A stretch of 11,813 nt of DNA from assembly GCA_007136585.1 (NCBI GenBank), contig SLGR01000116.1, forward strand, positions 1 through 11,813. Reading direction: 5' to 3'. Positions 1 to 7,662 of the stretch are shown here, piece by piece. The position numbers and the translations under genes are program-made. The first letter of the stretch is position 1, and each line of letters starts with the position of its first letter. The notes below the pieces were generated by a model. The model had not been told where the DNA came from. It ran no database searches and was given only the letters and a program-made list of their open reading frames with translations. The stretch comes from Candidatus Sumerlaeota bacterium (GTDB lineage: Bacteria; CG03; SLGR01).

Positions 1-13
1 AAAAGGAGGAGTT

Positions 14-2440
14 ATGAGGAAATTTATCGTGATTATGATCGGGGCAGCGGTGCTGGGTATGCCTGTAAAGGCGGCAGCGGCGGAGCCGCTCCTGCTGGCG
101 GATTTTGATGATGTGAGTCCGGGAACCTGGTATCTGGAAGATGTGGCATCTGCGGAAAGAGATGATTCACTCTGGCAGCTTCCTACAGTTGAGGGGTGGT
201 CCTTAAATCTGAGCTGGGATATAAGCGGCGAACCCGAATGGGCCGGGGGAGGGATTGCCGGGCTTGATGTGGATGCTACGAATTACAGCGAGCTCTCGTT
301 CTGGATTTATACCGGGACTCCCGGACTTGATATAAAGGTAGCTATTAGGAGCGAGGAAGTGGAACCTCAGGAAGCCAAGGTAAATCTGATAGATTATCTT
401 ACCACGGTTCCTGATACCTGGCAGCAGGTAAGCATTCCTATTTCGGCTTTTCTCAGGGTAAATAAAGAAGTGGATCTTGAAAACCTGAATGTGGTAAGCT
501 GGATCTCAGATCCCGGTGATACCGAGGTTGTTTATATGAATATTGATAACGTGCGCCTTACCTCGCAGCCCCGTACCCCCGCGTACTCCCTTATATACAG
601 CGGCGGGCTTCTGGGCGGCGGGGATCTGCCGGGGGATACAAGCATCTGGTGGGACCAGGCGGCAAGCACGGAGACCACGGATGTAATAGAAGTCCAGGTT
701 GACCCGGTCTATGCGGTCTCCTGGGAGACAACCCCTGAAGTTATATACGAGAATATTCCGGATACAACCAACTGGTTTGTCCTGGAAGTGCTTAACGAGG
801 GAAATACAGCCGACAGGATAGAGCTTTCCACTTCAGTGGTCAAGGGAGAGTCCTGGCCGGCCAGCATATACTGGGATGTTGACGGAAGCGGGGAGTTTAA
901 TGAAGGGGACCCCGAACTCTGGGATTCAATCGGGACCATACCGGGGACACCCCATAAGTTTCTCGTAAGGGTCGAGATACCTTCCGGAGCGGTTATTGAC
1001 TCAAGTATGACCCTCAGGGTTACGGCAAAGAGCTCGGGGGATAATGACGGGTGGGAAGGAAAAGAGGATACTGTAAGTTATGATTTCACCATAGTCGCTG
1101 GCGAGCCTCCCGAGAGCCTTCTGGCAAACCCCTCTTTTGAGGAGCAGGGGACAGATCCCGATGAAACCTGGAACCCTCTTTACTGGGGAGTTGAAGGTAC
1201 TGCAAGCAGAGAGGAGTGGGAATCGCGGACGGGGAACTGGTCGCTTATGATAAAAACTGATGGAGAAGACCCCGGGTCCGGGTACGCCTACCAGTCAACC
1301 TCCGCCGCCCCCGGTTACGAGTATACGCTCAGCGTATGGGCCTTAAGGGAAGCGGGAGATCCGGAAGACGATGTCCCTCTTTATATTGAGCTGGAATGGC
1401 TTTACGGCGACGAGGAGGTTATTGACTCTGTAAGAAAGGATTTTGACCCGCCGGTCAGGGCAAGTGAGGGAGGCCCCGGATGGGCAGAGTTTACGCTCTC
1501 ATCGGCCGCACCCGCCGGAACCGAGTATATCCGGGTAAAGCTGGGCGGTGAGAACGTGGATACTGGAGGTTTCTTTGACGATGTGGTTCTTCAGGAAACC
1601 CCGGTTATTGAAGAGCTCCTCGTTAACCGTTCGTTTGAGGAGGGGTCCGGTCAGGGTAATGAACTTTCGCAGGCTTATATCTCCGGGTGGACCCACGACG
1701 GAGCCGCAGGGTACTGGGTTGAAGGGGGCGGAGGTGACCCGGATGCCTATGACGGGGATTATATGATTAAGCGGTATGCCGCGGGAACATACATGTACCA
1801 GGATTTCGGGGCGGTAGAAGGCTCGACGTACTCATTAAGCGTATGGGCTTATGATGACAGCACCGAAGCGTTGGGCGCGGGTTCACGGCTTGAACTGAAG
1901 GTGGAGTGGTATGATTCAGGAGATGTTCAGCTTAGCTCGGTTATCATAGATACGCTCTCCGGAGGAGAGGTCACCGATGCGTGGTATGAGCTTAGCGGGG
2001 AGGCTGAGGCTCCCGCTGATACCGAGTACGGGCGTATAGTGATAACCACCGAGGATGACGGAGACTGGTCTGGATCCGTTTACTATGACCTGGCATCTGT
2101 GGAAGGGCAGAAACCTGTGCTGCCGGTCTTTCCTGCTGTAAGTATAGTAAAATCAGCGGATAGGGTCTCGGCACGCCCCGGCGACGAGATAATCTATACT
2201 ATAACTTACGGGAATACGGGGGCCGAAGCCAGTAACGTTGTGATAGTAGACGCGGTCCCGTTTAATACCGTACTTGTGGATTCTGTAGGATCCGAGGGCG
2301 GAGTGACCGTGGAATACTACTACGGGGGCCAGTGGGAGCCGGATTATGATTCTGCTGCGGAGAAGATAAGATGGAACGTCGGAAGCCTCGGATACAATGT
2401 TACGGACCAGGAGGCTGTATTTACCGTAGAGGTCAGGTAA
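14..2440 (+). CDS. Secreted multidomain protein with jelly-roll modules and a C-terminal DUF11 domain
   Basis: Likely an exported surface or extracellular protein that binds carbohydrate or mediates adhesion; I see no catalytic domain. The ATG follows a strong AAGGAGG (3-9). Residues 1-23 form a signal peptide (basic start, hydrophobic core, AxA-type end). Residues about 25-184 resemble a CBM11/CIA30-type jelly roll. Residues 188-365 look like Ig/NEW3-type beta domains with an acidic DVDGSGEFNEGD stretch, a possible calcium-binding loop. Residues 369-527 and 535-698 are two CBM_4_9-like modules, each opening with an N-x-SFEE motif. Residues 705-808 match DUF11 (SIVKSADRVSARPGDEIIYT). The first CBM-like module is nearly copied in the next gene. 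The DUF11 domain stops right after its penultimate strand, so the 3' end may be frameshifted (see findings). There is no FlgD-like sorting domain. Domain names are by pattern recognition; export is the firmest claim. Confidence 0.75.
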   Translation: MRKFIVIMIGAAVLGMPVKAAAAEPLLLADFDDVSPGTWYLEDVASAERDDSLWQLPTVEGWSLNLSWDISGEPEWAGGGIAGLDVDATNYSELSFWIYTGTPGLDIKVAIRSEEVEPQEAKVNLIDYLTTVPDTWQQVSIPISAFLRVNKEVDLENLNVVSWISDPGDTEVVYMNIDNVRLTSQPRTPAYSLIYSGGLLGGGDLPGDTSIWWDQAASTETTDVIEVQVDPVYAVSWETTPEVIYENIPDTTNWFVLEVLNEGNTADRIELSTSVVKGESWPASIYWDVDGSGEFNEGDPELWDSIGTIPGTPHKFLVRVEIPSGAVIDSSMTLRVTAKSSGDNDGWEGKEDTVSYDFTIVAGEPPESLLANPSFEEQGTDPDETWNPLYWGVEGTASREEWESRTGNWSLMIKTDGEDPGSGYAYQSTSAAPGYEYTLSVWALREAGDPEDDVPLYIELEWLYGDEEVIDSVRKDFDPPVRASEGGPGWAEFTLSSAAPAGTEYIRVKLGGENVDTGGFFDDVVLQETPVIEELLVNRSFEEGSGQGNELSQAYISGWTHDGAAGYWVEGGGGDPDAYDGDYMIKRYAAGTYMYQDFGAVEGSTYSLSVWAYDDSTEALGAGSRLELKVEWYDSGDVQLSSVIIDTLSGGEVTDAWYELSGEAEAPADTEYGRIVITTEDDGDWSGSVYYDLASVEGQKPVLPVFPAVSIVKSADRVSARPGDEIIYTITYGNTGAEASNVVIVDAVPFNTVLVDSVGSEGGVTVEYYYGGQWEPDYDSAAEKIRWNVGSLGYNVTDQEAVFTVEVR
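1118..1597 (+). repeat. Duplicated jelly-roll module, copy 1 (within gene 1)
   Basis: Encodes residues 369-528 of the first protein. It is strongly similar at both protein and DNA level to 2820-3281 in the next gene. Two stretches are base-for-base identical between copies: 1313-1341 matches 3003-3031 (29 bases) and 1361-1386 matches 3048-3073 (26 bases). Identity that includes third codon positions points to a fairly recent intragenomic duplication or to gene conversion. Confidence 0.85.
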
Positions 2441-2514
2441 GCAAAACGGGCAGGTAAATAAAACCGTAAGCGCCGTTTATGTAATAAAAGGGCTTCTTTT
2501 ACCGGAGTCAGAAA

Positions 2515-2543
2515 TTGTGTTTCCGGCGGTGGTGTTGTATATT
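2515..2543 (+). promoter_or_regulatory. Candidate sigma-70-type promoter for genes 2-3
   Basis: TTGTGT (2515-2520) and TATATT (2538-2543) are separated by exactly 17 bases. The -10 matches consensus at five of six positions, the -35 at only three. Transcription would start near 2550, about 50 bases before the gene 2 start. This is a pattern match only; the genes could equally be read through from upstream. Confidence 0.3.
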
Positions 2544-2577
2544 AAAAAGATGAAGGTACGTAATATGGGATACGGGT

Positions 2578-2582
2578 GAGGT
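2578..2582 (+). promoter_or_regulatory. Weak, distant ribosome binding site for the TTG-started gene
   Basis: GAGGT is the only Shine-Dalgarno-like stretch before the gene at 2598, and it lies 15 bases upstream of the TTG, further than usual. An in-frame TAG at 2592-2594 rules out a start further upstream in this frame. Initiation may therefore be weak, or helped by ribosomes arriving from upstream. Confidence 0.3.
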
Positions 2583-2597
2583 AAAACCCTTTAGAAT

Positions 2598-4535
2598 TTG
2601 AAGTTGTCTTTACTTGGTAAGAGCTGCGGCGCGTTCTGTAGCCACTTGACGGGGTTTATTCTTCTTCAGGCGGCGGCAGCGCTGATAACGGCGGGTATTT
2701 TTACCCCGTCACACGCGTCGTGGTATATTCTAAACAGGGCTACCGCCTCCTGGGAGTTTGAGTCTGTAGGGCACACCCTGGTGTCAAACGAGGTCGCAAC
2801 CGCGTACGCGGCTGATAACCTGCTTCTGAACCCTTCTTTCGAGGAGCGGGAGGGAGAGGATGAGTGGAATCCGCTCCACTGGGACCTTGATGGAAATGTC
2901 TCAAGGGAAGAGTGGGAGCCCAGGAGCGGTGACTGGTCTCTGATGATTCAGGACTGGAATAGCGGAACCGGGTATGCCCACCAGTCAACCTCCGCTGTCT
3001 CAGGTTACGAGTATACGCTCAGCGTATGGGCTGTAAAAGAAGGAGCCCCGGAAGACGATGTCCCTCTTTATATGGAATTTGAATGGCTGGACGGAGACGC
3101 GCAGGTTATTGACTCCGTAAGAAAGGATATTCTTCCCCCGCTCAGGGAAGATGATGGAGGCCCCGGATGGTCCGAGTTTACGCTCTCATCGGCAGCCCCC
3201 GCCGGGACCGGGTATATCCGGGTGAAACTTGGCGGTGAGAACGTGGAGGAAGCCGGTTATTTTGACGATATCCTTCTTACGGAAAAAGCCCTCATCCCCG
3301 GGAGTGTATCCCTTGACTCGGATAATTACTACACGCTCTTTTCATCGGCGGTTATTACCGCTATTGATATTGATAGCAGCCTTAACCCTGGTGCCGAAGA
3401 TACGGTAAGCGTAAAGGTAACTTCGGATACTGACGATGACGGGTTTAATATCACGCTTCTTGAGACCTCCTCCGATACAGGTGTCTTTACCTCCACCGTA
3501 CCTTTAAGATTCTCTCTTGAGGAGTCCCTGCCCTCTGAGAGGGTGCTTAAGGTAAGGGACGGGGATACCGTGACCGCGGAGTATACCGACGCTTCCGGCG
3601 GGGTAAGGGTGTCAACGGCCGGGTTCCATAACATTGACAGGAGGGTAGGGGGGATATACGTTGAGGAGAACCCGCCAGGTGAGAGCGATTATATACGGGG
3701 AAGGACAAGGAGCGTAAACGCCAGCGTAAGCGTATATGTATATGATATTTACGGTTCAACTCTTGCGGAGCTTACCGCGGTTTCGGATGAGAACGGGGAG
3801 TTTGCGATAGACCTCGGGGATAACCGGAGTTTCGGGATGACCCCTGACCCGGATACCGGGCATGTGAGTTTCTACGTCGGAACCCGGGATACCGACCCCT
3901 CCGGCAGGATACTTGTCAGAAACGATATAAAGTGCGTTATACGTGAGGAAAAGATAAGGTTTGAATCGGTTCCCTGGGGAGAAGGGGTTGATTACCTTGT
4001 GGGGGAAGAGGGCGCTGTTGAGTCAGGGGCCGAGCTCCTTGAGTCTGTTCCTGGAGCCGGGGGGCAGGTAAGGACAATGGTGAAGGTGGAGGGAGAGACG
4101 GCGGCTGTGGAGCCTGACGGTAGTTTCAGGATAGCCGTGGGTGACAGGTACAGGAAACACGCCTCCGTGGAGGCTCTCTTCATAGATCCCGCTTACAATA
4201 CAGCAGGGGTTGAGGTCAGGAATACCACCAGGCGGAACCAGCTCCTTCAGAACGCGCCGAACCCTTTTGTTATAAGCAGGGACGATTTTACTGTAATAAG
4301 GTACGAGGTTGAGAGCGATACTCACGTTGAGATAGAGATTTATAACCTTGCGGGTGAGCTTATAAAGACGCTGGTGGATGAGTTCAGGCCGGCGGGGCAG
4401 CATATCGCCAGGTGGTACGGTGATAACGGCGGAGTGGGGGATAATACCGGAAGGACCGTCGGAAGCGGTGTTTACGTTTATGTCATAGAGGCCGGCGGGT
4501 TCAGGGAAAGCAGAAAGATAATAGTGGTGCGATGA
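2598..4535 (+). CDS. Secreted CBM/Ig-like protein with C-terminal FlgD-like (type IX-style sorting) domain
   Basis: Inferred to be exported across the inner membrane and then to the cell surface. The TTG start gives a long signal peptide (residues 1-40, ending PSHA/SW), and an in-frame TAG sits just upstream. Residues 75-228 are a CBM_4_9-like jelly roll nearly the same as that in gene 1. Residues 235-343 form an Ig-like domain with the LLETSSDTGVFTS and VRDGDTVTAEY motifs seen in S-layer-type beta repeats. Residues 348-545 look like one or two carboxypeptidase-regulatory/CnaB-like domains. Residues 548-645 begin with the QNAPNPF hallmark and continue with EIYNLAGELIKTL and GSGVYVYVIEAGG, the FlgD-like fold that ends type A sorting-domain proteins. 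No catalytic domain is visible. The stop overlaps the next start by four bases (ATGA), so this gene and the PorV-OmpA gene are probably co-translated. The product family is uncertain; the C-terminal domain is the firmest call. Confidence 0.75.
   Translation: MKLSLLGKSCGAFCSHLTGFILLQAAAALITAGIFTPSHASWYILNRATASWEFESVGHTLVSNEVATAYAADNLLLNPSFEEREGEDEWNPLHWDLDGNVSREEWEPRSGDWSLMIQDWNSGTGYAHQSTSAVSGYEYTLSVWAVKEGAPEDDVPLYMEFEWLDGDAQVIDSVRKDILPPLREDDGGPGWSEFTLSSAAPAGTGYIRVKLGGENVEEAGYFDDILLTEKALIPGSVSLDSDNYYTLFSSAVITAIDIDSSLNPGAEDTVSVKVTSDTDDDGFNITLLETSSDTGVFTSTVPLRFSLEESLPSERVLKVRDGDTVTAEYTDASGGVRVSTAGFHNIDRRVGGIYVEENPPGESDYIRGRTRSVNASVSVYVYDIYGSTLAELTAVSDENGEFAIDLGDNRSFGMTPDPDTGHVSFYVGTRDTDPSGRILVRNDIKCVIREEKIRFESVPWGEGVDYLVGEEGAVESGAELLESVPGAGGQVRTMVKVEGETAAVEPDGSFRIAVGDRYRKHASVEALFIDPAYNTAGVEVRNTTRRNQLLQNAPNPFVISRDDFTVIRYEVESDTHVEIEIYNLAGELIKTLVDEFRPAGQHIARWYGDNGGVGDNTGRTVGSGVYVYVIEAGGFRESRKIIVVR
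2820..3281 (+). repeat. Duplicated jelly-roll module, copy 2 (within gene 2)
   Basis: Encodes residues 75-228 of the second protein and is the partner of 1118-1597. The copies differ by small in-frame gaps (copy 2 is shorter in the EERE/EWNP area) but keep long identical DNA stretches at 3003-3031 and 3048-3073. Flanking domains in the two genes are unrelated, so a module rather than a whole gene was copied. Confidence 0.85.
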
Positions 4536-6316
4536 AGAGAAACTCCGGTACAATTTTAAACAGAGTCAAGGCGGCCGGTAAGATTTCGGCAGGGATCCTG
4601 GCTGCTCTTTTATTTTCCAGCGGCGTCTCCGCGGCGGGGATACACCGGAGGGCCGGTACGGCCTCCGCGGATATCCTCAAGCTCGGGGCCTGCGCCCGGT
4701 CGGCGGCGATGGGGGGAGCCTTCACCGCTGTGCCCGGGGATCTTTCGGGTTTTAATTTCAATACCGCCGGGGCCGGTTTCATAGACGAGCCGCTCGTTTC
4801 TTTTACCCATAATTACTGGATACAGGATACCGTTTACAATTACGCGGCCGGGGTATATCCTTTCAGTTTCGGGAACCTTGGTTTCAACCTCAGGATGTTT
4901 TCAATGGGGGATGATATTATGGAGACTGAGCTTGACCTCGGCACCTTCTCGCCGGTACCCACCGGGCGCACCCTTTCAGCTTACGATACGGCGCTGGGGA
5001 TAAATTATGCCCGGGATATCAGGATCCCGGGGTTCGCGGACAGGGTGAGCATCGGGGGGAGCGTTAATTATCTTCAGAGAAACCTTGCCGATTACGATGC
5101 CAGTTCGGTATTCGGGGACCTGGGGGTAATGTGGCTTCTTCAGCTTGACGGCAGAGAGTACAGCGCCGGGGTTTCCGTAAGGAATATAGGAACCCCGGTT
5201 GATTTCGGAAATGATAAGGAGCGGCTCCCCTACGAGTTCCGCGGAGGCGGCTCGGCCCTTTTTGTCTTTCCCGGAGGACATGCGGTGAGGCCTTCGCTGG
5301 ATATTGTCAGAAGAGCCGACAGCAGGGTAACGGCAAAAGCCGGAGCCGAGTATGATTACCTTGAGATGGTTTACCTGAGAGCCGGGTACAGGGTCTCGGA
5401 TAACCCGCACGGGAACTTCTCCTGCGGAGTGGGGGTAACTATTAAACCGTTCAGGATAGATTACGCCTGGGTTCCTTTCGGGGATATTTTCGGGGATACC
5501 CACCGGTTTACGCTCACGTGGCGTCTCCGGGAGGGGCTTATAAGGCTTTTTGCCAGAGCCCGGCTGGACGCACGGGTGGAGCTCCGTGATATGCCCCGGA
5601 ACCTGGACAGGGAGAATATGGCTGTTTTTACTGTATCTCCTTCCAGGGAGTCAAGGGGGAATATTAAAGACTGGGAGTTCAGGATAGAATCAGATGATAA
5701 GAGAGAGGTTTTCACTATATCCGGGGAAGACGATCCTCCGTCCCGGCTATACTGGGACGGCGACGATAACCGAGGGTACCCTGTCCCGGAAGGTAATTAT
5801 CACTACCATATGGTGCTGCGCAATATGGACGGAGAGGAGTTTGAGACAACTCCGGACTGGTTCAGGGTCTTTTACAGGACAGGGATAAAGACCCCCGAGG
5901 AGCGAATGGCGGCTTTGAGGGAGAGTGAGGATGTGGATGTTACAGAGGAAGAAGAGACGATAGAGTTCAGGATGGCTTCCCACCTGCTTTTTGATTTCGG
6001 AGAGTACGAGTTTGATCCCGATACCGCCGCGGTACTTCCTCTTATAGCCGATGCTCTAAATATTTACTCTGAGAGTGAGATTATTATTGAGGGACATACC
6101 GATAATATAGGCGATGAGGAGTTTAATTACGAGCTTTCCCGGCGGAGAGCCGATTTTGTCAGGGATACGCTGGTTGCTTTATACGGGGTATCCCCGGAGC
6201 GTATTGAGACAAAAGGGCGCGGCCCTTCCCGTCCGATAGCGGATAACGATACTCCCGAAGGTCGGGCCCGAAACAGGCGGGTTGAGATAATAATGAGGCG
6301 GGAACCTTCGGAATAA
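4532..6316 (+). CDS. PorV-like outer-membrane barrel fused to an OmpA peptidoglycan-binding domain
   Basis: Predicted outer-membrane protein anchored to the cell wall. The signal peptide is residues 1-35. Residues about 41-335 resemble the PorV/PorQ/UPF0164 barrel family: the mature start AGTASADILKLGACARSAAMGGAF is followed by many short amphipathic strands. Residues about 362-450 form an Ig/FlgD-like linker (LYWDGDDNRGYPVPEGNYHY matches the 'WDG-D-G-xxxPxGxY' pattern). Residues 480-590 are an OmpA C-terminal domain with GHTDNIG (521-527), LSRRRA (535-540) and NRRVEI. Asp524 and Arg539 occupy the positions known in OmpA to bind diaminopimelate of peptidoglycan. In type IX secretion PorV shuttles cargo to the surface attachment complex; the four-base overlap with a gene encoding a sorting-type C-terminus fits a cargo partnership, but that is inference. 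The OmpA call is near certain, the PorV-like barrel likely. Confidence 0.85.
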   Translation: MKRNSGTILNRVKAAGKISAGILAALLFSSGVSAAGIHRRAGTASADILKLGACARSAAMGGAFTAVPGDLSGFNFNTAGAGFIDEPLVSFTHNYWIQDTVYNYAAGVYPFSFGNLGFNLRMFSMGDDIMETELDLGTFSPVPTGRTLSAYDTALGINYARDIRIPGFADRVSIGGSVNYLQRNLADYDASSVFGDLGVMWLLQLDGREYSAGVSVRNIGTPVDFGNDKERLPYEFRGGGSALFVFPGGHAVRPSLDIVRRADSRVTAKAGAEYDYLEMVYLRAGYRVSDNPHGNFSCGVGVTIKPFRIDYAWVPFGDIFGDTHRFTLTWRLREGLIRLFARARLDARVELRDMPRNLDRENMAVFTVSPSRESRGNIKDWEFRIESDDKREVFTISGEDDPPSRLYWDGDDNRGYPVPEGNYHYHMVLRNMDGEEFETTPDWFRVFYRTGIKTPEERMAALRESEDVDVTEEEETIEFRMASHLLFDFGEYEFDPDTAAVLPLIADALNIYSESEIIIEGHTDNIGDEEFNYELSRRRADFVRDTLVALYGVSPERIETKGRGPSRPIADNDTPEGRARNRRVEIIMRREPSE

Positions 6317-6385
6317 GAGGCCGCTCCGCCTGGTTTTAAAACGATTTAAACCCCGGTTATTATTAACTAATCTGATGGCGCGCTA

Positions 6386-6414
6386 TTGACTTTTAACTGC
6401 CGTTATGTTAACTT
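6386..6414 (+). promoter_or_regulatory. Candidate distal promoter upstream of the chemosensory operon
   Basis: TTGACT (6386-6391) is a five-of-six match to the -35 consensus. It is followed after 17 bases by TAACTT (6409-6414), a poor -10. If used, the leader would be about 250 bases and would include the interleaved inverted repeats at 6442-6479. Confidence 0.25.
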
Positions 6415-6441
6415 TACCTTTAATAAAATAATACTGGCTGT

Positions 6442-6479
6442 GGTGCTTGTTTCCGTCCGGGTTATGCACCCCGCCCGGA
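6442..6479 (+). promoter_or_regulatory. Interleaved inverted repeats: possible RNA pseudoknot or competing hairpins
   Basis: GGTGC (6442-6446) pairs with GCACC (6466-6470), and TCCGGG (6456-6461) pairs with CCCGGA (6474-6479). The order of the arms is 1, 2, 1', 2', which is pseudoknot topology. The loop crossing the first stem would be only three bases, so two mutually exclusive hairpins are at least as likely. I do not recognise a known riboswitch. Confidence 0.25.
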
Positions 6480-6573
6480 TACGATTCATTGGCTGGTTTA
6501 AAACTTTGAATAGGGGAATTTAATACGGGGCTGTTTATGCGGCCTTATATTGTGCAGCAGAATCGGTATTATA

Positions 6574-6604
6574 TTGTCTTGAGAGACCGTTTAAGGAATA
6601 TAAA
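6574..6604 (+). promoter_or_regulatory. Candidate proximal promoter of the chemosensory operon
   Basis: TTGTCT (6574-6579) precedes TATAAA (6599-6604), a five-of-six -10 match, with a 19-base spacer that is longer than ideal. Transcription would begin about 60 bases before the binding-protein start. Position and AT-richness favour it, the spacer counts against it. Confidence 0.3.
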
Positions 6605-6673
6605 AAACACTTTTTGAGCGTAAAGCACTTATTTAAAAACACCTTTGTAATTTAATTTAAAGGAGAAAAAATT

Positions 6674-7627
6674 ATGATAAAAAAGTTCTTATTGCTTGCA
6701 ATTTTTTTCGTTCTTTCATCGGTAAGCGGTTATGCCGCTTCTGAAATAGCGGTGATTGTTAATATAACCGAACGAATGGATTCCGCCCAGCATAAGGATA
6801 CCCTTGAAGGTTTCAAAAGCATCCTAACTGAGAGGGGGGTGAGTTTTACCACGACTTTTTACAACCTGGCGGGGCCAAAGAGCGGTGATGAAATAATCTC
6901 AGATATAGCCGGGGCCGGGCCTGATCTTGTGCTTCCGCTGGGGACTTCCCCTACAAGGCTTGCCGTGGAGAATATTACAGACCTTCCTGTTGTTTTTTCA
7001 ATGGTTCTCAATCCGATTGAACACGGTTTTGTCTCAAGCCTGGATAGGCCGGGAGGTAATGTTACGGGAGTATCACTGAATATACCGGCTTCGGAGCAAT
7101 TTAGTCTTATAAAAGATGCCGTTTCCGGAATTGAGAAGGCGGGGGTTATATATGACCCTTCCATTTCGGGAAAAGTTGTTGAATCAGCAAGAGCGGCAGC
7201 CCCCGGGCTTGGGATTGAACTGATAGAGAAACCCATAAGCGAGGCCGGGGAGATATCCGGGGCCCTTACCAGCCTCAGGCGTGAAGGGGCGGAGCTGATA
7301 TGGGCTATTCCCGACAGTACTGTGTATTCCGGCGCTTCTGTCCGTCAGGTGCTGCTTTTCAGTCTCCGGAACGCGGTGCCCGTGGCCGGGTTCTCAAGAA
7401 GTTTTGCAGAGGCCGGTGCCCTGATCGGCATATACCAGGATTACAGGGATATAGGCAGGCAGACCGGCGAGGTTGCGGTAAAGGTCATTCAGGGCCAGGA
7501 CCCCGGGAGTATTCCGGTGGCATTTCCAAGGAAACAGGTTTTTTCTCTCAATCAGCGGGTAATGGATAATTTCGGGCTGGATGTAAACAGCGGACTTCTC
7601 GAAGAAGCGGAGCATATATTCAGGTAA
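6674..7627 (+). CDS. Periplasmic substrate-binding protein, ABC_sub_bind (PF04392) type
   Basis: Predicted soluble periplasmic protein that captures a small ligand. The start has a strong AAAGGAG (6659-6665) eight bases upstream. Residues 1-22 are a signal peptide ending GYAA; there is no lipobox cysteine, so it is probably not a lipoprotein. The mature part follows the family pattern: a first lobe with [12 protein letters not shown] (86-97), then [17 protein letters not shown] (104-120) and [10 protein letters not shown] (125-134), and a second lobe with AGVIYDPS and [10 protein letters not shown]. At 317 residues it is full length for the family. No permease or ATPase gene is adjacent; 35 bases downstream is a transmembrane chemoreceptor. 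This suggests a sensory co-receptor role, as for the NspS-MbaA and LuxP-LuxQ pairs, rather than uptake. Family members have been tied to amino acids or other small organics, but the ligand cannot be read from the sequence. Confidence 0.85.
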   Translation: MIKKFLLLAIFFVLSSVSGYAASEIAVIVNITERMDSAQHKDTLEGFKSILTERGVSFTTTFYNLAGPKSGDEIISDIAGAGPDLVLPLGTSPTRLAVENITDLPVVFSMVLNPIEHGFVSSLDRPGGNVTGVSLNIPASEQFSLIKDAVSGIEKAGVIYDPSISGKVVESARAAAPGLGIELIEKPISEAGEISGALTSLRREGAELIWAIPDSTVYSGASVRQVLLFSLRNAVPVAGFSRSFAEAGALIGIYQDYRDIGRQTGEVAVKVIQGQDPGSIPVAFPRKQVFSLNQRVMDNFGLDVNSGLLEEAEHIFR

Positions 7628-7662
7628 AAAAGGAAGCAGCGTTAAAAAAGGAGCTTCATAAA

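Larger units (their letters stand above)
6317..6673 (+). other. Intergenic region between the surface cluster and the chemosensory operon
   Basis: No open reading frame here looks like a gene on either strand. The stretch is AT-rich near its right end and contains candidate promoters, two interleaved inverted repeats (6442-6479), and A-rich repeats of the type AAAAACAC followed by T/C-rich bases (6603-6614 and 6635-6646). A weak 21-base imperfect palindrome at 6332-6352 is not followed by a T run, so there is no clear rho-independent terminator after the PorV-OmpA gene. Confidence 0.7.

Noticed and set aside
2550-2579. Short frame starting ATG 2550 as a leader peptide
   Set aside because: It would encode only nine residues with no ribosome binding site, and it is better explained as the tail of the shifted gene 1 frame.
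4023-4553. A 176-codon minus-strand open frame within gene 2
   Set aside because: It lies opposite a well-supported secreted protein, its translation has no recognisable domain and odd composition, and it arises from the codon bias of the + strand gene.
4976-5503. A 175-codon minus-strand open frame opposite the barrel gene
   Set aside because: No domain, start signal or neighbour supports it; the + strand frame encodes a coherent barrel.
6332-6352. Imperfect palindrome GGTTT...AAACC as a terminator after the PorV-OmpA gene
   Set aside because: The stem is only about five pairs plus mismatches and AT-rich, and no T run follows, so a rho-independent terminator is not supported.
6603-6646. 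Repeated AAAAACAC-type words as an operator
   Set aside because: Two imperfect copies and a third weaker one (6622-6630) have unequal spacing of 18 and 14 bases and are not palindromic; chance is likely in such A-rich DNA.
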